Positions 1-8,609 of a DNA stretch of 64,000 nt are shown one piece after another. Source of the DNA: Nocardia huaxiensis (GTDB taxonomy: Bacteria > Actinomycetota > Actinomycetes > Mycobacteriales > Mycobacteriaceae). Below the pieces are notes generated by a model, which was given only the letters and a program-made list of their open reading frames with translations, did no database searches and had not been told where the DNA came from. The translations under genes and the position numbers were made by a program. The stretch spans positions 4,402,001 through 4,466,000 of the forward strand of contig NZ_CP059399.1 in assembly GCF_013744875.1 (NCBI RefSeq). The letters run 5' to 3'. Within the stretch, counting starts at the first letter, position 1. Every line of letters begins with the position of its first letter.

Positions 1-809
1 TCACAGGTTCCGGCCAGGGCGACCCGTTCGGTCTGGCCGTAGTGGTCCACGATCGGGGCGGTGTAGACCTCGCGCATGAGAGCCTGCTGGCCGGGTGTCA
101 TCATCTCCGAGGACGTAATGATCGCGCGCACCGGGATTTTCACGCCGCGATCACGCAGCAATGCCGCCAGCAGCGCGATGCTGGAGGGCCAGCCCTCGAT
201 GGCGTGCGGGTCGAAACGCTGAATATCCTCGATGATGGCGTCGATGCGCTCGGGCGTCAGATAGAAACTCGACACCAGCAACTGGCCCGCACCCGGCAGC
301 AGCAGGGTGGGGCGGTCCGCGCCGCCCGAGGCGAAACCATTGCCGCGCAACACAACCCGGCGCGAATCCGCGGGCACGCCGAACCAGCTCCACTGCCGTT
401 CCAGCGCGGTCAGCTCGAGCACCGAGGAAGTCATGGTCCGGTAGACCTGAACCGGGCGGCCCGACGAGCCACTCGACATGGCCGGCCACATCAGCCGGCG
501 CGGGCGGGTGCGGAAGCGATCGGCCCGGCCCACCAGATCCGCTCGCGAAATCAGCGGCAGCCGTGGGAGATCGGCGAGCGTGCGGATCGAGGACGGGTCG
601 ATGCCGTGGTCGCGGAACCACTCGCGGTAGAAGGGGGAGCGCGCGGCGGCGATACCCACCAGTTTGCGCAGACGCTGCTCCTGGAAGGCCCGGATGGTCG
701 CGGCATCGGCCCGATCCAGGGTGGCGAGTGTGCGGCGCAGTGCGCCGCGGCGCGGATGAACACGCCTGAGCCGGTGTTTGAAGCTCAGGCTCGAGTCTTG
801 ATATGTCAT
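1..809 (-). CDS. PaaK/CapK-like AMP-dependent ligase (3' end outside window)
   Basis: The minus-strand frame starts at the ATG at 807-809 and runs open to base 1, so about 269 N-terminal residues are visible. It shows a phosphate-binding loop SSGSSGRP and the adenylate-binding motif DHYGQTER, as in phenylacetate-CoA ligase and CapK proteins of ANL-superfamily adenylating enzymes. CapK-like members commonly sit in capsule loci, and this one is divergent from the polysaccharide operon at 991. A role in activating an acid for polymer decoration is inferred; the substrate cannot be read from the sequence. Confidence 0.8.
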   Translation of the reverse strand, partial: MTYQDSSLSFKHRLRRVHPRRGALRRTLATLDRADAATIRAFQEQRLRKLVGIAAARSPFYREWFRDHGIDPSSIRTLADLPRLPLISRADLVGRADRFRTRPRRLMWPAMSSGSSGRPVQVYRTMTSSVLELTALERQWSWFGVPADSRRVVLRGNGFASGGADRPTLLLPGAGQLLVSSFYLTPERIDAIIEDIQRFDPHAIEGWPSSIALLAALLRDRGVKIPVRAIITSSEMMTPGQQALMREVYTAPIVDHYGQTERVALAGTC

Positions 810-990
810 TGTTCAGCAGCCCCCAGCCGGCATCCCCGCGGACGTCCCCGGCATCTGTTCTTGTCTCACCCCGACAGCGACGTCCACGGTAACGCCGCGT
901 ATTGCACGGCACGATGATAACTCCGACGAATCACGTAACACATTGGTATAAAGCTAATCAGCGGTACAACGATGCGTGGTGGGGTGCAGA

Positions 991-2340
991 GTGGACGTAC
1001 AAGACCGTACGGGCCTGGAATTGACCGTCAGTGTTTTCGGACTCGGATACGTGGGCTGTGTTTCGGCCGCCTGCCTGGCCGCCCGGGGGAACGCCGTCAT
1101 CGGCGTGGACGTGAATCCGCAGAAAACGGAGTTCATCCGGCAGGGGAAAACGCCGGTCGTGGAGGAGCGCATCGGCGAGCTCATCGCCGGGGTGGTGGCC
1201 TCCGGTCGGCTGACCGTCACCGAGGACGTGGCGAAAGCGGTTGCCGCCAGCGATATTTCGATCGTATGCGTGGGCACGCCGTCCGCACCGGGCGGTGGGC
1301 TCTCGACGGCCTATCTCGAGCGGGTGAGCGAGGAGATCGGGGCCGCGCTGGCGGACAAGGACGGCCGGCATGTGGTCGCCTATCGCAGCACCATGGTGCC
1401 GGGCACCTGCGAGAGCACGCTGATCCCGCTGCTCGAGAAGTCCTCCGGCAAGCGCGCCGGAATCGATTTCGGGGTGTGCGTGAACCCGGAGTTCCTGCGG
1501 GAGGGCAGCAGTGTCCGCGATTTCGAGAATCCACCGAAAACCGTTGTGGGCGAGACCGATACCCGGTCCGGGGCCGCTCTGATGAGCCTCTACGACGGCC
1601 TGCCCGGCCCGCGCTTCCGGGTGCCCATCGCGGTCGCCGAGATGACCAAATACGTGGACAACAGCTTCCACGCGCTGAAAGTGACCTTCGGCAACGAGAT
1701 CGGCGCGCTGTGCTCCGAACTGGGCCTGGACTCGCACGCCGTCATGGACATCTTCCTCGCCGACACCAAACTCAATATCAGCTCCGCCTACCTGCGGCCC
1801 GGCTTCGCCTTCGGCGGCTCCTGCCTGCCCAAGGACGTGCGCGCACTGAATCACACTGCGCGCCAGCATGATCTGGAATTGCCGGTGCTGCAGAACGTGC
1901 TCGTCTCCAATGAGGCGCAACTGCGCCGGGCGGTCGACCTGGTCATCGCGCTGGGGCGGCGCAAGGTCGGCATCTTCGGGCTGTCCTTCAAGGCCGGCAC
2001 CGATGATCTGCGCGAAAGCCCCATGGTGGAGTTCGCCGAACGACTCCTCGGCAAGGGCTACGACGTGCGCATCTACGATGCCAATGTGGCGCTGTCGCGG
2101 CTCATGGGGGCCAATCGCGCCTTCATCGAGGAACGTCTGCCGCATATCGGCGAACTCCTCACCGACGATATCGAAACCGTTGTCGCACACGGCGAAATCT
2201 TCATCGCGGGCACCGCCGAACCGGAGGTGGTGGCCGCGGTGGACCGCCTCGCGCCGGAGCAGACCGTCATCGACCTCGTCCGGCTGCCCGGCGCCGCCGA
2301 ACGCCGCAACCGCCCCGGCTACCTGGGCATCGGATGGTAG
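991..2340 (+). CDS. Nucleotide-sugar 6-dehydrogenase (GDP-mannose/UDP-glucose DH family)
   Basis: The protein oxidises a sugar nucleotide at C6 to the uronic acid using two NAD+. The N-terminal Rossmann motif GLGYVG is followed by the central substrate domain and the catalytic motif FGGSCLPKD with Cys near residue 278. The wording FAFGGSCLPKDVRAL and overall form are closest in my judgement to GDP-mannose 6-dehydrogenase (AlgD type), but UDP-glucose use is not excluded. The start is uncertain: in-frame GTG codons lie at 976 and 991 and a TTG at 1021, none with a strong Shine-Dalgarno site. It is first in a four-gene operon with a glycosyltransferase and flippase, so it probably supplies a uronic-acid precursor. 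Confidence 0.85.
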   Translation: MDVQDRTGLELTVSVFGLGYVGCVSAACLAARGNAVIGVDVNPQKTEFIRQGKTPVVEERIGELIAGVVASGRLTVTEDVAKAVAASDISIVCVGTPSAPGGGLSTAYLERVSEEIGAALADKDGRHVVAYRSTMVPGTCESTLIPLLEKSSGKRAGIDFGVCVNPEFLREGSSVRDFENPPKTVVGETDTRSGAALMSLYDGLPGPRFRVPIAVAEMTKYVDNSFHALKVTFGNEIGALCSELGLDSHAVMDIFLADTKLNISSAYLRPGFAFGGSCLPKDVRALNHTARQHDLELPVLQNVLVSNEAQLRRAVDLVIALGRRKVGIFGLSFKAGTDDLRESPMVEFAERLLGKGYDVRIYDANVALSRLMGANRAFIEERLPHIGELLTDDIETVVAHGEIFIAGTAEPEVVAAVDRLAPEQTVIDLVRLPGAAERRNRPGYLGIGW

Positions 2341-2348
2341 GCGAATCC

Positions 2349-3368
2349 ATGGGAACCCAGCCGCCTCCGGCATTCAGCTTCCTGACCACCGCCTACAAGA
2401 CCGAAGACTACCTGCGCGACACCATCGATTCGGTTGTCGCCCAGACGATCCCGGACTGGGAGCTGGTGGTCGTCGACAATGGCATGTCCGACGAGATCGC
2501 CGCCATCGTGGGCGAGTACGCGGCATCGGACCGGCGCATCCGCCTGGTCCGCCAGGAGAACAAGGGCTACGACGGTGGCGTCATGGCTGCCGCCGCGGCC
2601 GCCACCGGCCGGTACTTCGTGGTGCTCGACAGCGACGACCAGGTCCTGCCCGGCTACTGCGAGACCATCCAGCGGGCCTTCGACGCCGAACCGGACATTG
2701 CCGCAGTCGGTTGCGACGCCGTGCGATTCGACGACACCGGCGCTGATCTCCCGGTCGGCTACTACCGCTCCACCAATGTGAAGCAGAAACCCGACCCCAC
2801 CAAGCGACTACGCCTCGCCGACCTCCTGGGCGGTCTGGTCCCGTACTACACCGCCGCGGTCCGCCGTGAGGCGTGGGAAGCGGTGGGCGGCTACGACCGC
2901 GGCGGCCAGGAACTCCACGAATCGGTCGCCATCTGGATCCGCATGGTCCGCGACTACGACATTCGCGTCCTCCCACAGCGGCTGGCCCGCTTCCGCATCC
3001 GCAGCGACTCCATGTCCCGAGACCCCGCCAAGGTCGAAGCCTTCATGGCCGAACTCGAACGCTCCTTCGCCTGGGCCGCACCGGAGGACCCGGAAGCACA
3101 AGCCGCACTGGACAAAACACTGCGGACATTCCGCTACCACGTGCTCCTGCGCCGCGCCCAGCTCGCCTTCCTCGACCGCGACGACAAGGCGGCCGCCCAG
3201 GCAGCGAAAGACGCATTCGGACAGCGCAAGACCGTGCGCGCGGCGGCCATCGTCGCGGCAGTCAGCCTGTTCCCCGGTGCACTGCGGCGGGTGCATCCCG
3301 TCAAACAGGAGATCTCCGGCCGTGTCGCTCGGGTGGCGGGCCGGGTCGTCTCCGCCGTGCAACGGTGA
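2349..3368 (+). CDS. Family 2 glycosyltransferase
   Basis: GT-A fold inverting glycosyltransferase of about 339 residues. The N-terminus has the nucleotide-binding strand FLTTAYKTEDYL, then LVVVDNG, and the metal-binding DxD-type motif LDSDDQ near residue 98. No membrane helices are evident, so it should act at the cytoplasmic face on a lipid-linked acceptor. An alternative ATG at 2334 would overlap the upstream stop. The 3' end overlaps the flippase start by 4 bp (GTGA), which indicates translational coupling. The sugar transferred is unknown. Confidence 0.88.
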   Translation: MGTQPPPAFSFLTTAYKTEDYLRDTIDSVVAQTIPDWELVVVDNGMSDEIAAIVGEYAASDRRIRLVRQENKGYDGGVMAAAAAATGRYFVVLDSDDQVLPGYCETIQRAFDAEPDIAAVGCDAVRFDDTGADLPVGYYRSTNVKQKPDPTKRLRLADLLGGLVPYYTAAVRREAWEAVGGYDRGGQELHESVAIWIRMVRDYDIRVLPQRLARFRIRSDSMSRDPAKVEAFMAELERSFAWAAPEDPEAQAALDKTLRTFRYHVLLRRAQLAFLDRDDKAAAQAAKDAFGQRKTVRAAAIVAAVSLFPGALRRVHPVKQEISGRVARVAGRVVSAVQR

Positions 3369-4897
3369 CACAAGCGGACAAGTCGCCGACAGCGGGCGTT
3401 CCGCAGGAAGCGGAGGGCGCTTCGGCGGCGGGATCGTCGCAGGGCGGGCTGCTGGGCATCCTCAAGCGCGGCGCGGTGATGTCTGCGGTGGGCGTCGGCG
3501 CGGTTCAGATCATCGGCCTGGTGCAGACGTTGGTGCTGGCGCATCTGTTGTCGCCCAGCGAGGTCGGGGTGTTCGCGGCGGGGACATTTCTTACCGCGTT
3601 CGTGGTGGTGTTCTCGCACAGTTCGCTGAGCCATGCGTTGATTCAGCGGCGCGAGGATGTGGAAGACGCGGCGGAGACGGTGTTCTGGGCGACTCTGGTG
3701 TCGGGGGTGCTGATCGCCGCAGTGCTGGTGGCAACGGCTCCGGTGCTGTCCAGGGTGTTCGGGAATTCGCAGGTGGGGGCCGTGGCGGCGGTATGTGCCG
3801 GAACCGTGGTGTTCACCTCGCTGCTGGCTGTGCCGGATGCCATGATGCAGCGTAGTTTTCAGTTCAAGCGGCGGATCGTTGTCGATCCGGTGAATGCTGT
3901 CGCGTTCGCGGGGACGTCGATTGTGCTGGCGGCCAGTGGGTTCGGGGTCTGGTCGATGGTGGCGGGGTATTACGCGGCGGTCGTGGTGTCGGTGGTGGCC
4001 TCCTGGTGGCTGGCCGGTTGGCGACCGCTGCGGGGACGGTTCCGGTTCGGACTGTGGCGAGAGCTGGCGGGGTTCTCGCTGCCATTGCTGATCGAAAGCA
4101 TTGTGGAGCGGGCGGTGGAGGCGGCCGAGGTGGTGCTGGTCGGGCATCGGTTGCAGACCGCGGCGCTCGGCAACTATCGGAACGGTCGGCGGCTGGCCTT
4201 CGTGCCGGTGATGGCGATTCTGCAGATCTGTTCGTATGTCTTATTTCCGGCGTTCGCCGCTATTGCCGGGGAGCCGGAGCGGTTCAAGCGCGGATTCATG
4301 ACCGCGCTGCGGTGGATGTGGCTGGCGGTGGTGCCGGTGTCGGCGCTGCTCGGGGCCGTGGGGGAGCCTGCGGTGGTGTTGTTGCTCGGGCGGGAGTGGC
4401 GGGGTGCGGGGCAGCTGGTGTCGGTGATGTGCGGGGTGGGAATCGGATTCGCGCTCATGTCGGTGAGCGCGGAGGCGTTGAAGGGTGCGGGGCGGCCGCA
4501 GCTGATCAACTGGATGACGGTGGTCGGGGCGGTGTCGGTGCTCGGGTTGGTGGCAGCGCTGTTGCCGCTGGGTTTGCCGGGGGTGGGGCTGGCGCTGTCT
4601 GTTGCCATGCTGCTCACGGGACTCACCGGTCTGTTTCTTTCGCGTAGCGTAGTCGGGGTGACTCGTGGCGAACTCGCGCGCTGCCTGATACCTCCCGTCA
4701 TCGCCGGCGTGCTCGCGGCGGTGGCCATCGGCCTGCTCGAACTGACGGTGCTGCACGCGGGTGATCGCGGGGTGGCCCCGGGGCTCGGGCTTGTGGTGCT
4801 GGAGGCGCTCGGCTTCGCGGGCCTGTATGTGGTTGTGCTGTCGGTGATTTCGCCTTCGACGCTGGCGCCGGTGTGGTCGGCGCTGCGGCGGAAGTGA
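3365..4897 (+). CDS. Wzx-type lipopolysaccharide/O-unit flippase
   Basis: A 510-residue polytopic membrane protein of the MOP superfamily (oligosaccharide flippase, WzxC-like), with about 12-14 hydrophobic segments starting near residue 35 after a polar N-terminus. It should move undecaprenyl-linked repeat units across the membrane. The GTG at 3365 is chosen because it overlaps the stop of the glycosyltransferase as GTGA; the same frame stays open upstream but that part is antisense-like shadow. It also overlaps the next gene by GTGA. Confidence 0.85.
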   Translation: MTQADKSPTAGVPQEAEGASAAGSSQGGLLGILKRGAVMSAVGVGAVQIIGLVQTLVLAHLLSPSEVGVFAAGTFLTAFVVVFSHSSLSHALIQRREDVEDAAETVFWATLVSGVLIAAVLVATAPVLSRVFGNSQVGAVAAVCAGTVVFTSLLAVPDAMMQRSFQFKRRIVVDPVNAVAFAGTSIVLAASGFGVWSMVAGYYAAVVVSVVASWWLAGWRPLRGRFRFGLWRELAGFSLPLLIESIVERAVEAAEVVLVGHRLQTAALGNYRNGRRLAFVPVMAILQICSYVLFPAFAAIAGEPERFKRGFMTALRWMWLAVVPVSALLGAVGEPAVVLLLGREWRGAGQLVSVMCGVGIGFALMSVSAEALKGAGRPQLINWMTVVGAVSVLGLVAALLPLGLPGVGLALSVAMLLTGLTGLFLSRSVVGVTRGELARCLIPPVIAGVLAAVAIGLLELTVLHAGDRGVAPGLGLVVLEALGFAGLYVVVLSVISPSTLAPVWSALRRK

Positions 4898-5442
4898 GGC
4901 GGTCGCTGCGCCGCACGATCCTGACGGCACTGATCGTGATCATGGCGCTGGGTGGCGCCGGGGTGCCGGTGTACGTGCGGCCACAGGTCGATCCACTGCG
5001 CCGCGCCGACGCCATTCTGGTGCTCGGCGGCAACGGCGTGGACAGGTATCTGTTGGGACTGGAGCTGGCGCGCCAGGGGTATGCGGAGAATGTGCTGTAC
5101 TCCAACCCGTTCGGCGCCGACACCGAACTCGACGAGGTGCGCGAACCCTGCCGGAGTCAGTACACCGAATTCACCCTGCGATGCTTCGCCCCCGATCCGC
5201 CCACCACGGTGGGGGAGGGCCGGGCGCTGCGCCGCATCGCGAGCGAAAAAGGCTGGCGCACCATCATTGTGGTGACGATGGTGCCGCACCTGTCGCGGGC
5301 GCGATACATCCTGGAACAGTGCTTCGACGGTGAGCTGATCATGACACCCAGCGATGAGAACCTGTCGGCGGGATACATGGCGTGGCAGTACGTATATCAG
5401 ACCGCGGGCTTCATGCGGGCGTTCCTCCAACGCGGCTGCTGA
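4894..5442 (+). CDS. YdcF/DUF218 family membrane-anchored protein
   Basis: A 182-residue protein with one N-terminal membrane helix (about residues 7-27) and an extracytoplasmic DUF218 domain, seen in ADAILVLGGNGVDRY, the VGEGRAL segment and the VVTMVPHLSRAR segment that resembles the family VTxxxHxxRA motif. ElyC/SanA/YdcF relatives affect envelope polysaccharide metabolism, but the chemistry is unsettled. The GTG at 4894 overlaps the flippase stop by 4 bp. The 3' end overlaps the convergent heparinase-like gene by 32 bp. Confidence 0.75.
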   Translation: MRRSLRRTILTALIVIMALGGAGVPVYVRPQVDPLRRADAILVLGGNGVDRYLLGLELARQGYAENVLYSNPFGADTELDEVREPCRSQYTEFTLRCFAPDPPTTVGEGRALRRIASEKGWRTIIVVTMVPHLSRARYILEQCFDGELIMTPSDENLSAGYMAWQYVYQTAGFMRAFLQRGC

Positions 5443-7798
5443 GCTCGACCGTGCCGTCCCGGGTGGTGTCGATGAACAGTGCGCGAGCGGAGTCGCCGTC
5501 GCGCCAGGTCACGTGGATCTCTGTGCCGCGCTGCTCGATTCGAACATCCCGAGTCGGCTGTGCGCCGTCGTGCAATGGCGTGAGAACGGTGGCCACGGCG
5601 AAAGGTGCTGTGCCGCAGGCCCGCGCGCCGATCAGCCAGGACGGTTCCCGTGACTCCAGTAGCCCCGCCCACCATCCCAGTGCGGTGTCCTCTTCGCCGC
5701 GTAGCTGATTCGGCTCGAGCGGCGCCGTCGCGGCGTACGTCACCGCGAGCACCGCCGTGCCGTCCCGGAGCACCAGCTGCCCACTCTCGGTCGCCTCGGC
5801 CGCCAGCGCTGGATGCAGCGGCCAAGACACTTGCGCCGCATGGCTTTCCATGCCCGACAGCAGATCGACGACCACCACCGCCGACGCGTCCGGCGGCGCG
5901 ACGAGCCATCGCCGGTGGGTCACCGGATCACGCAGCCGCCGATACCCGCCGTGCTCGGCGTCCACCACACCGCGCACGAGATCCACCGCCCGCACCCGCA
6001 CCTCGGCATGCTCCGTCCAGAGGAACGGCCCGCCGATCACCGACTGATCCAGATCATCCACACACACGGTCGCATGCGCGCGAGTGCTGCGGCACGCCGC
6101 CCGCCACTCCGGATGGCCGTAATAGCTCGGCGTCCCCGGATCTCCGATCAGATCCTGCCCGTCGACAGCGAGCGTGACCGCCAGCGCATCGGCGTGCCCG
6201 TGCGCGGCGATCGACAGAAATCCCAGCGGCCCGACATCCATGAGCACGCGCAGGTCGCCCGGCCGCAGCACCACCACACCGCCGTCGGGCGCATAGGCGC
6301 TGCGGGACAGCAGGGTTGGTTCCGCGTGCCCGGCGCCCGGCCGTTCGCCGGCCCCGGCTCGCGATATGGCTCGCCCCGGGGTGGACCCCAGCAGGCCGCG
6401 GGCGCGCACGATTGTGCCCGGCCCAGCCCCTCGTGGATCGCGTCCGCACCCGTCTCCCTGGGCGACCCTGTGAACCTGCGGGTCGCTGTCCCCGGGCGCG
6501 TCGGTGTCACCGTCGTCCGGGCAGCTTTGTGCCCGACCGGCGATTGCTCGCGAGACACTCACTGCCGCAGCCGTGTTCGTGCTGAGCGCGGTCCTCGACC
6601 AGGCCGCCGATATGGTTGTGGCAGCGACGCTGGAGTCGGTGTGCGGGGGGAGAATCGCGGCTGTGATGCCCAGGTGCTCGCGAACCGTCCGGACGTTCTC
6701 GGGGCCGAGCCGCAGGGCGAATCCCCCGTCGTCGTCGCCGTATCGGGGTGCCGGGTCGTGCTCGCCGACGAGCGTGGCGAGGTAGTGGGAGCTGCGTTCG
6801 ATCGTCGCGCCGATCTCGTGGGGCGGTTCGCCGCGCAGGGACAGCAGCGCGTAGACGATGGCCAGCAGTTCGGCGGTGAACAGCTGGTAGCCGACGGCCT
6901 GTTCGGCTCCCGCGCCATCGGGGAGGATCTGTCGCTCACCGTGGTGGATGAGCAGCGCCAGCGCGTCGCGTTCCCATCGTGCGGCGGAAGGCAATTCGGG
7001 CAGCAGGATCGCGACCGCGGCCAGGCCCGCCAGTTCGCCGATCAGGTGGTTGTTGGCGGAGCTGAACAGTGAGCGTTCCGCCCAGCAGCGCCGGGCGCTC
7101 TCACCGAGGAGCGTGACGATTTTCGCGAATCGCTCGGGGGTCAGGCCGGGTGCGTCCCGTAAGCCTTGGACCCCGATCGCCACCGAGATCGCGCGGATGC
7201 CGCATTCGAACGCGCCGCGCCAGGCAATGCCCATGCCGGGTGGATTCTGTTCGAGCCAACTGTCCAGGTGCTCGAATGCCTTGTCCGCGAAGCGATCTTC
7301 GCCGGTGAACAGGTACGCCTGGGCCAGCCAGGGCAGATGCTGGAGGCGGTTGAGCTCCCAGATCCATTTGGGGTCACCGGCGGCGGTGCGGTGGTCGATG
7401 CGTTCGGAAGGGACGCGGGGCCAGTGTGTTCCGGACAGCGGATCGAAATTCCAGTCGATGTCGGTGCCGATGTCGATGGGCGGATACCCGAAATACCGCA
7501 CTTTTCCGGCGAGGATCTGCTCGGCCGCCGCGATCACCGCTTCGGCTTCGGCGGGATACTCGGCCGCGATGCGCAGGGCCCGTGCGCGATCAAGCAGTAC
7601 CGGTCGGTCGGCACCTTCACGGAAGCGCCGCAGCAGGACATTCCAGTCCGGCTCCTCCCGCCCGAACAATCCCGCGCGCGCGGACTCCCACGTCACCCGC
7701 CGCCGAGCCACGCGATGGCGCAATCGCCCTGCCCGCCACAGGATCTCCCGCCCGCTCATCGACCGCAGCCGACGCGCGTACCAGCCGACACGCCCCAC
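5411..7798 (-). CDS. Heparinase II/III-like polysaccharide lyase family protein
   Basis: A 795-residue protein with an N-terminal alpha/alpha-toroid region and a C-terminal heparinase II/III beta-sandwich. The conserved SIAAHGHADAL and DPGTPSYYGHPEWRA segments carry likely catalytic His and Tyr residues. The GTG at 7798 is preferred because GGGAGGG lies about 6 nt upstream. A stretch of about 100-115 residues (roughly bases 6300-6640) of Ala/Gly/Asp/Arg-rich low-complexity sequence sits between the two domains and looks like an insertion. No signal peptide is clear. Relatives in exopolysaccharide loci process uronic-acid polymers. Confidence 0.82.
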   Translation of the reverse strand: MGRVGWYARRLRSMSGREILWRAGRLRHRVARRRVTWESARAGLFGREEPDWNVLLRRFREGADRPVLLDRARALRIAAEYPAEAEAVIAAAEQILAGKVRYFGYPPIDIGTDIDWNFDPLSGTHWPRVPSERIDHRTAAGDPKWIWELNRLQHLPWLAQAYLFTGEDRFADKAFEHLDSWLEQNPPGMGIAWRGAFECGIRAISVAIGVQGLRDAPGLTPERFAKIVTLLGESARRCWAERSLFSSANNHLIGELAGLAAVAILLPELPSAARWERDALALLIHHGERQILPDGAGAEQAVGYQLFTAELLAIVYALLSLRGEPPHEIGATIERSSHYLATLVGEHDPAPRYGDDDGGFALRLGPENVRTVREHLGITAAILPPHTDSSVAATTISAAWSRTALSTNTAAAVSVSRAIAGRAQSCPDDGDTDAPGDSDPQVHRVAQGDGCGRDPRGAGPGTIVRARGLLGSTPGRAISRAGAGERPGAGHAEPTLLSRSAYAPDGGVVVLRPGDLRVLMDVGPLGFLSIAAHGHADALAVTLAVDGQDLIGDPGTPSYYGHPEWRAACRSTRAHATVCVDDLDQSVIGGPFLWTEHAEVRVRAVDLVRGVVDAEHGGYRRLRDPVTHRRWLVAPPDASAVVVVDLLSGMESHAAQVSWPLHPALAAEATESGQLVLRDGTAVLAVTYAATAPLEPNQLRGEEDTALGWWAGLLESREPSWLIGARACGTAPFAVATVLTPLHDGAQPTRDVRIEQRGTEIHVTWRDGDSARALFIDTTRDGTVELSSRVGGTPA

Positions 7799-7910
7799 TG
7801 AAACCCTCCCTACGAGGCGATCCTCACCCACGCTGTATCGCCCTCGCAGAGCACGACGATACAGCCTGCGACGGTTGAAAACCTGTCGAGTCGTGGGGGA
7901 GGATCAGGCC

Positions 7911-8489
7911 GTGATCGACTCCAAGGAGAGTCTTCGGCACTACCTCGCCGAGGATCTGGCCGCGCACGGTCTGACCCGGTGGCGGGCGCATTATCGCCTC
8001 ACCCAGCGCATCCCGTACTTCCAGCGGCTGCTGCGCAAGTCCGAGTACTGGGCGAATGTGCGCACCGATCCGATCGGGCGGGTGGTGTTCACCTGGTATC
8101 AGCTGCGCACCAAACTCCTCGGCGAGCGCATGGGATTCACGGTGCCGCGCAATGTATTCGGGCCGGGGCTCTCCATCGCGCACGTGGGACTGCTGTGCGT
8201 GAACAGCGGTGCGCGGGTGGGTGCGCGCTGTCGTATCCATCAGGGCGTGACGCTGGGCAATGCGGGCGAGGGACGCTGGCCCGTCATCGGGGATGACGTC
8301 TTCATCGGCCCCAATGCCGTCGTCCTGGGGGCGACCGTCGGCAATCGGGTGGAGATCCGCGCGGGAGCCGTTGTGCTGCGCGATATTCCGGACGGCGCAC
8401 ACGTCGCCGGGGTGCCCGCCAAGATCATCAGCCGGACCGGTGAATCACCTGTCGCCGAGGCGTCGCTCCCCGCCCCGTCGCAGCCGTAA
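7911..8489 (+). CDS. Serine O-acetyltransferase-like hexapeptide acetyltransferase
   Basis: A 192-residue left-handed beta-helix acetyltransferase. The C-terminal half has hexapeptide repeats (GVTLGN, GPNAVV, RAGAVV) and the CysE-like segments IHQGVTLGN and HVAGVPAKII. It is shorter than classical CysE and sits between polysaccharide genes, so it may acetylate a sugar or serine residue in the polymer rather than feed cysteine synthesis; that is inference. The GTG at 7911 has GGGGGAGGA about 7 nt upstream. It is divergent from the heparinase-like gene. Confidence 0.8.
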   Translation: MIDSKESLRHYLAEDLAAHGLTRWRAHYRLTQRIPYFQRLLRKSEYWANVRTDPIGRVVFTWYQLRTKLLGERMGFTVPRNVFGPGLSIAHVGLLCVNSGARVGARCRIHQGVTLGNAGEGRWPVIGDDVFIGPNAVVLGATVGNRVEIRAGAVVLRDIPDGAHVAGVPAKIISRTGESPVAEASLPAPSQP

Positions 8490-8609
8490 ACCTCGAATTC
8501 GCAAACACGCCAGTCTTTTTCATCACGTGAACCGTGACCGAATCGCGACTACCCTGGCGTTCGAGGCCCCGGGTACGCCGTGACCGTCGACAGCGAGACG
8601 GAGGGCAAC

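Noticed and set aside
810..990. Promoter TATAAA at 947-952 for the polysaccharide operon
   Set aside because: The -10-like string has no acceptable -35 at 16-18 bp and the start codon is itself uncertain.
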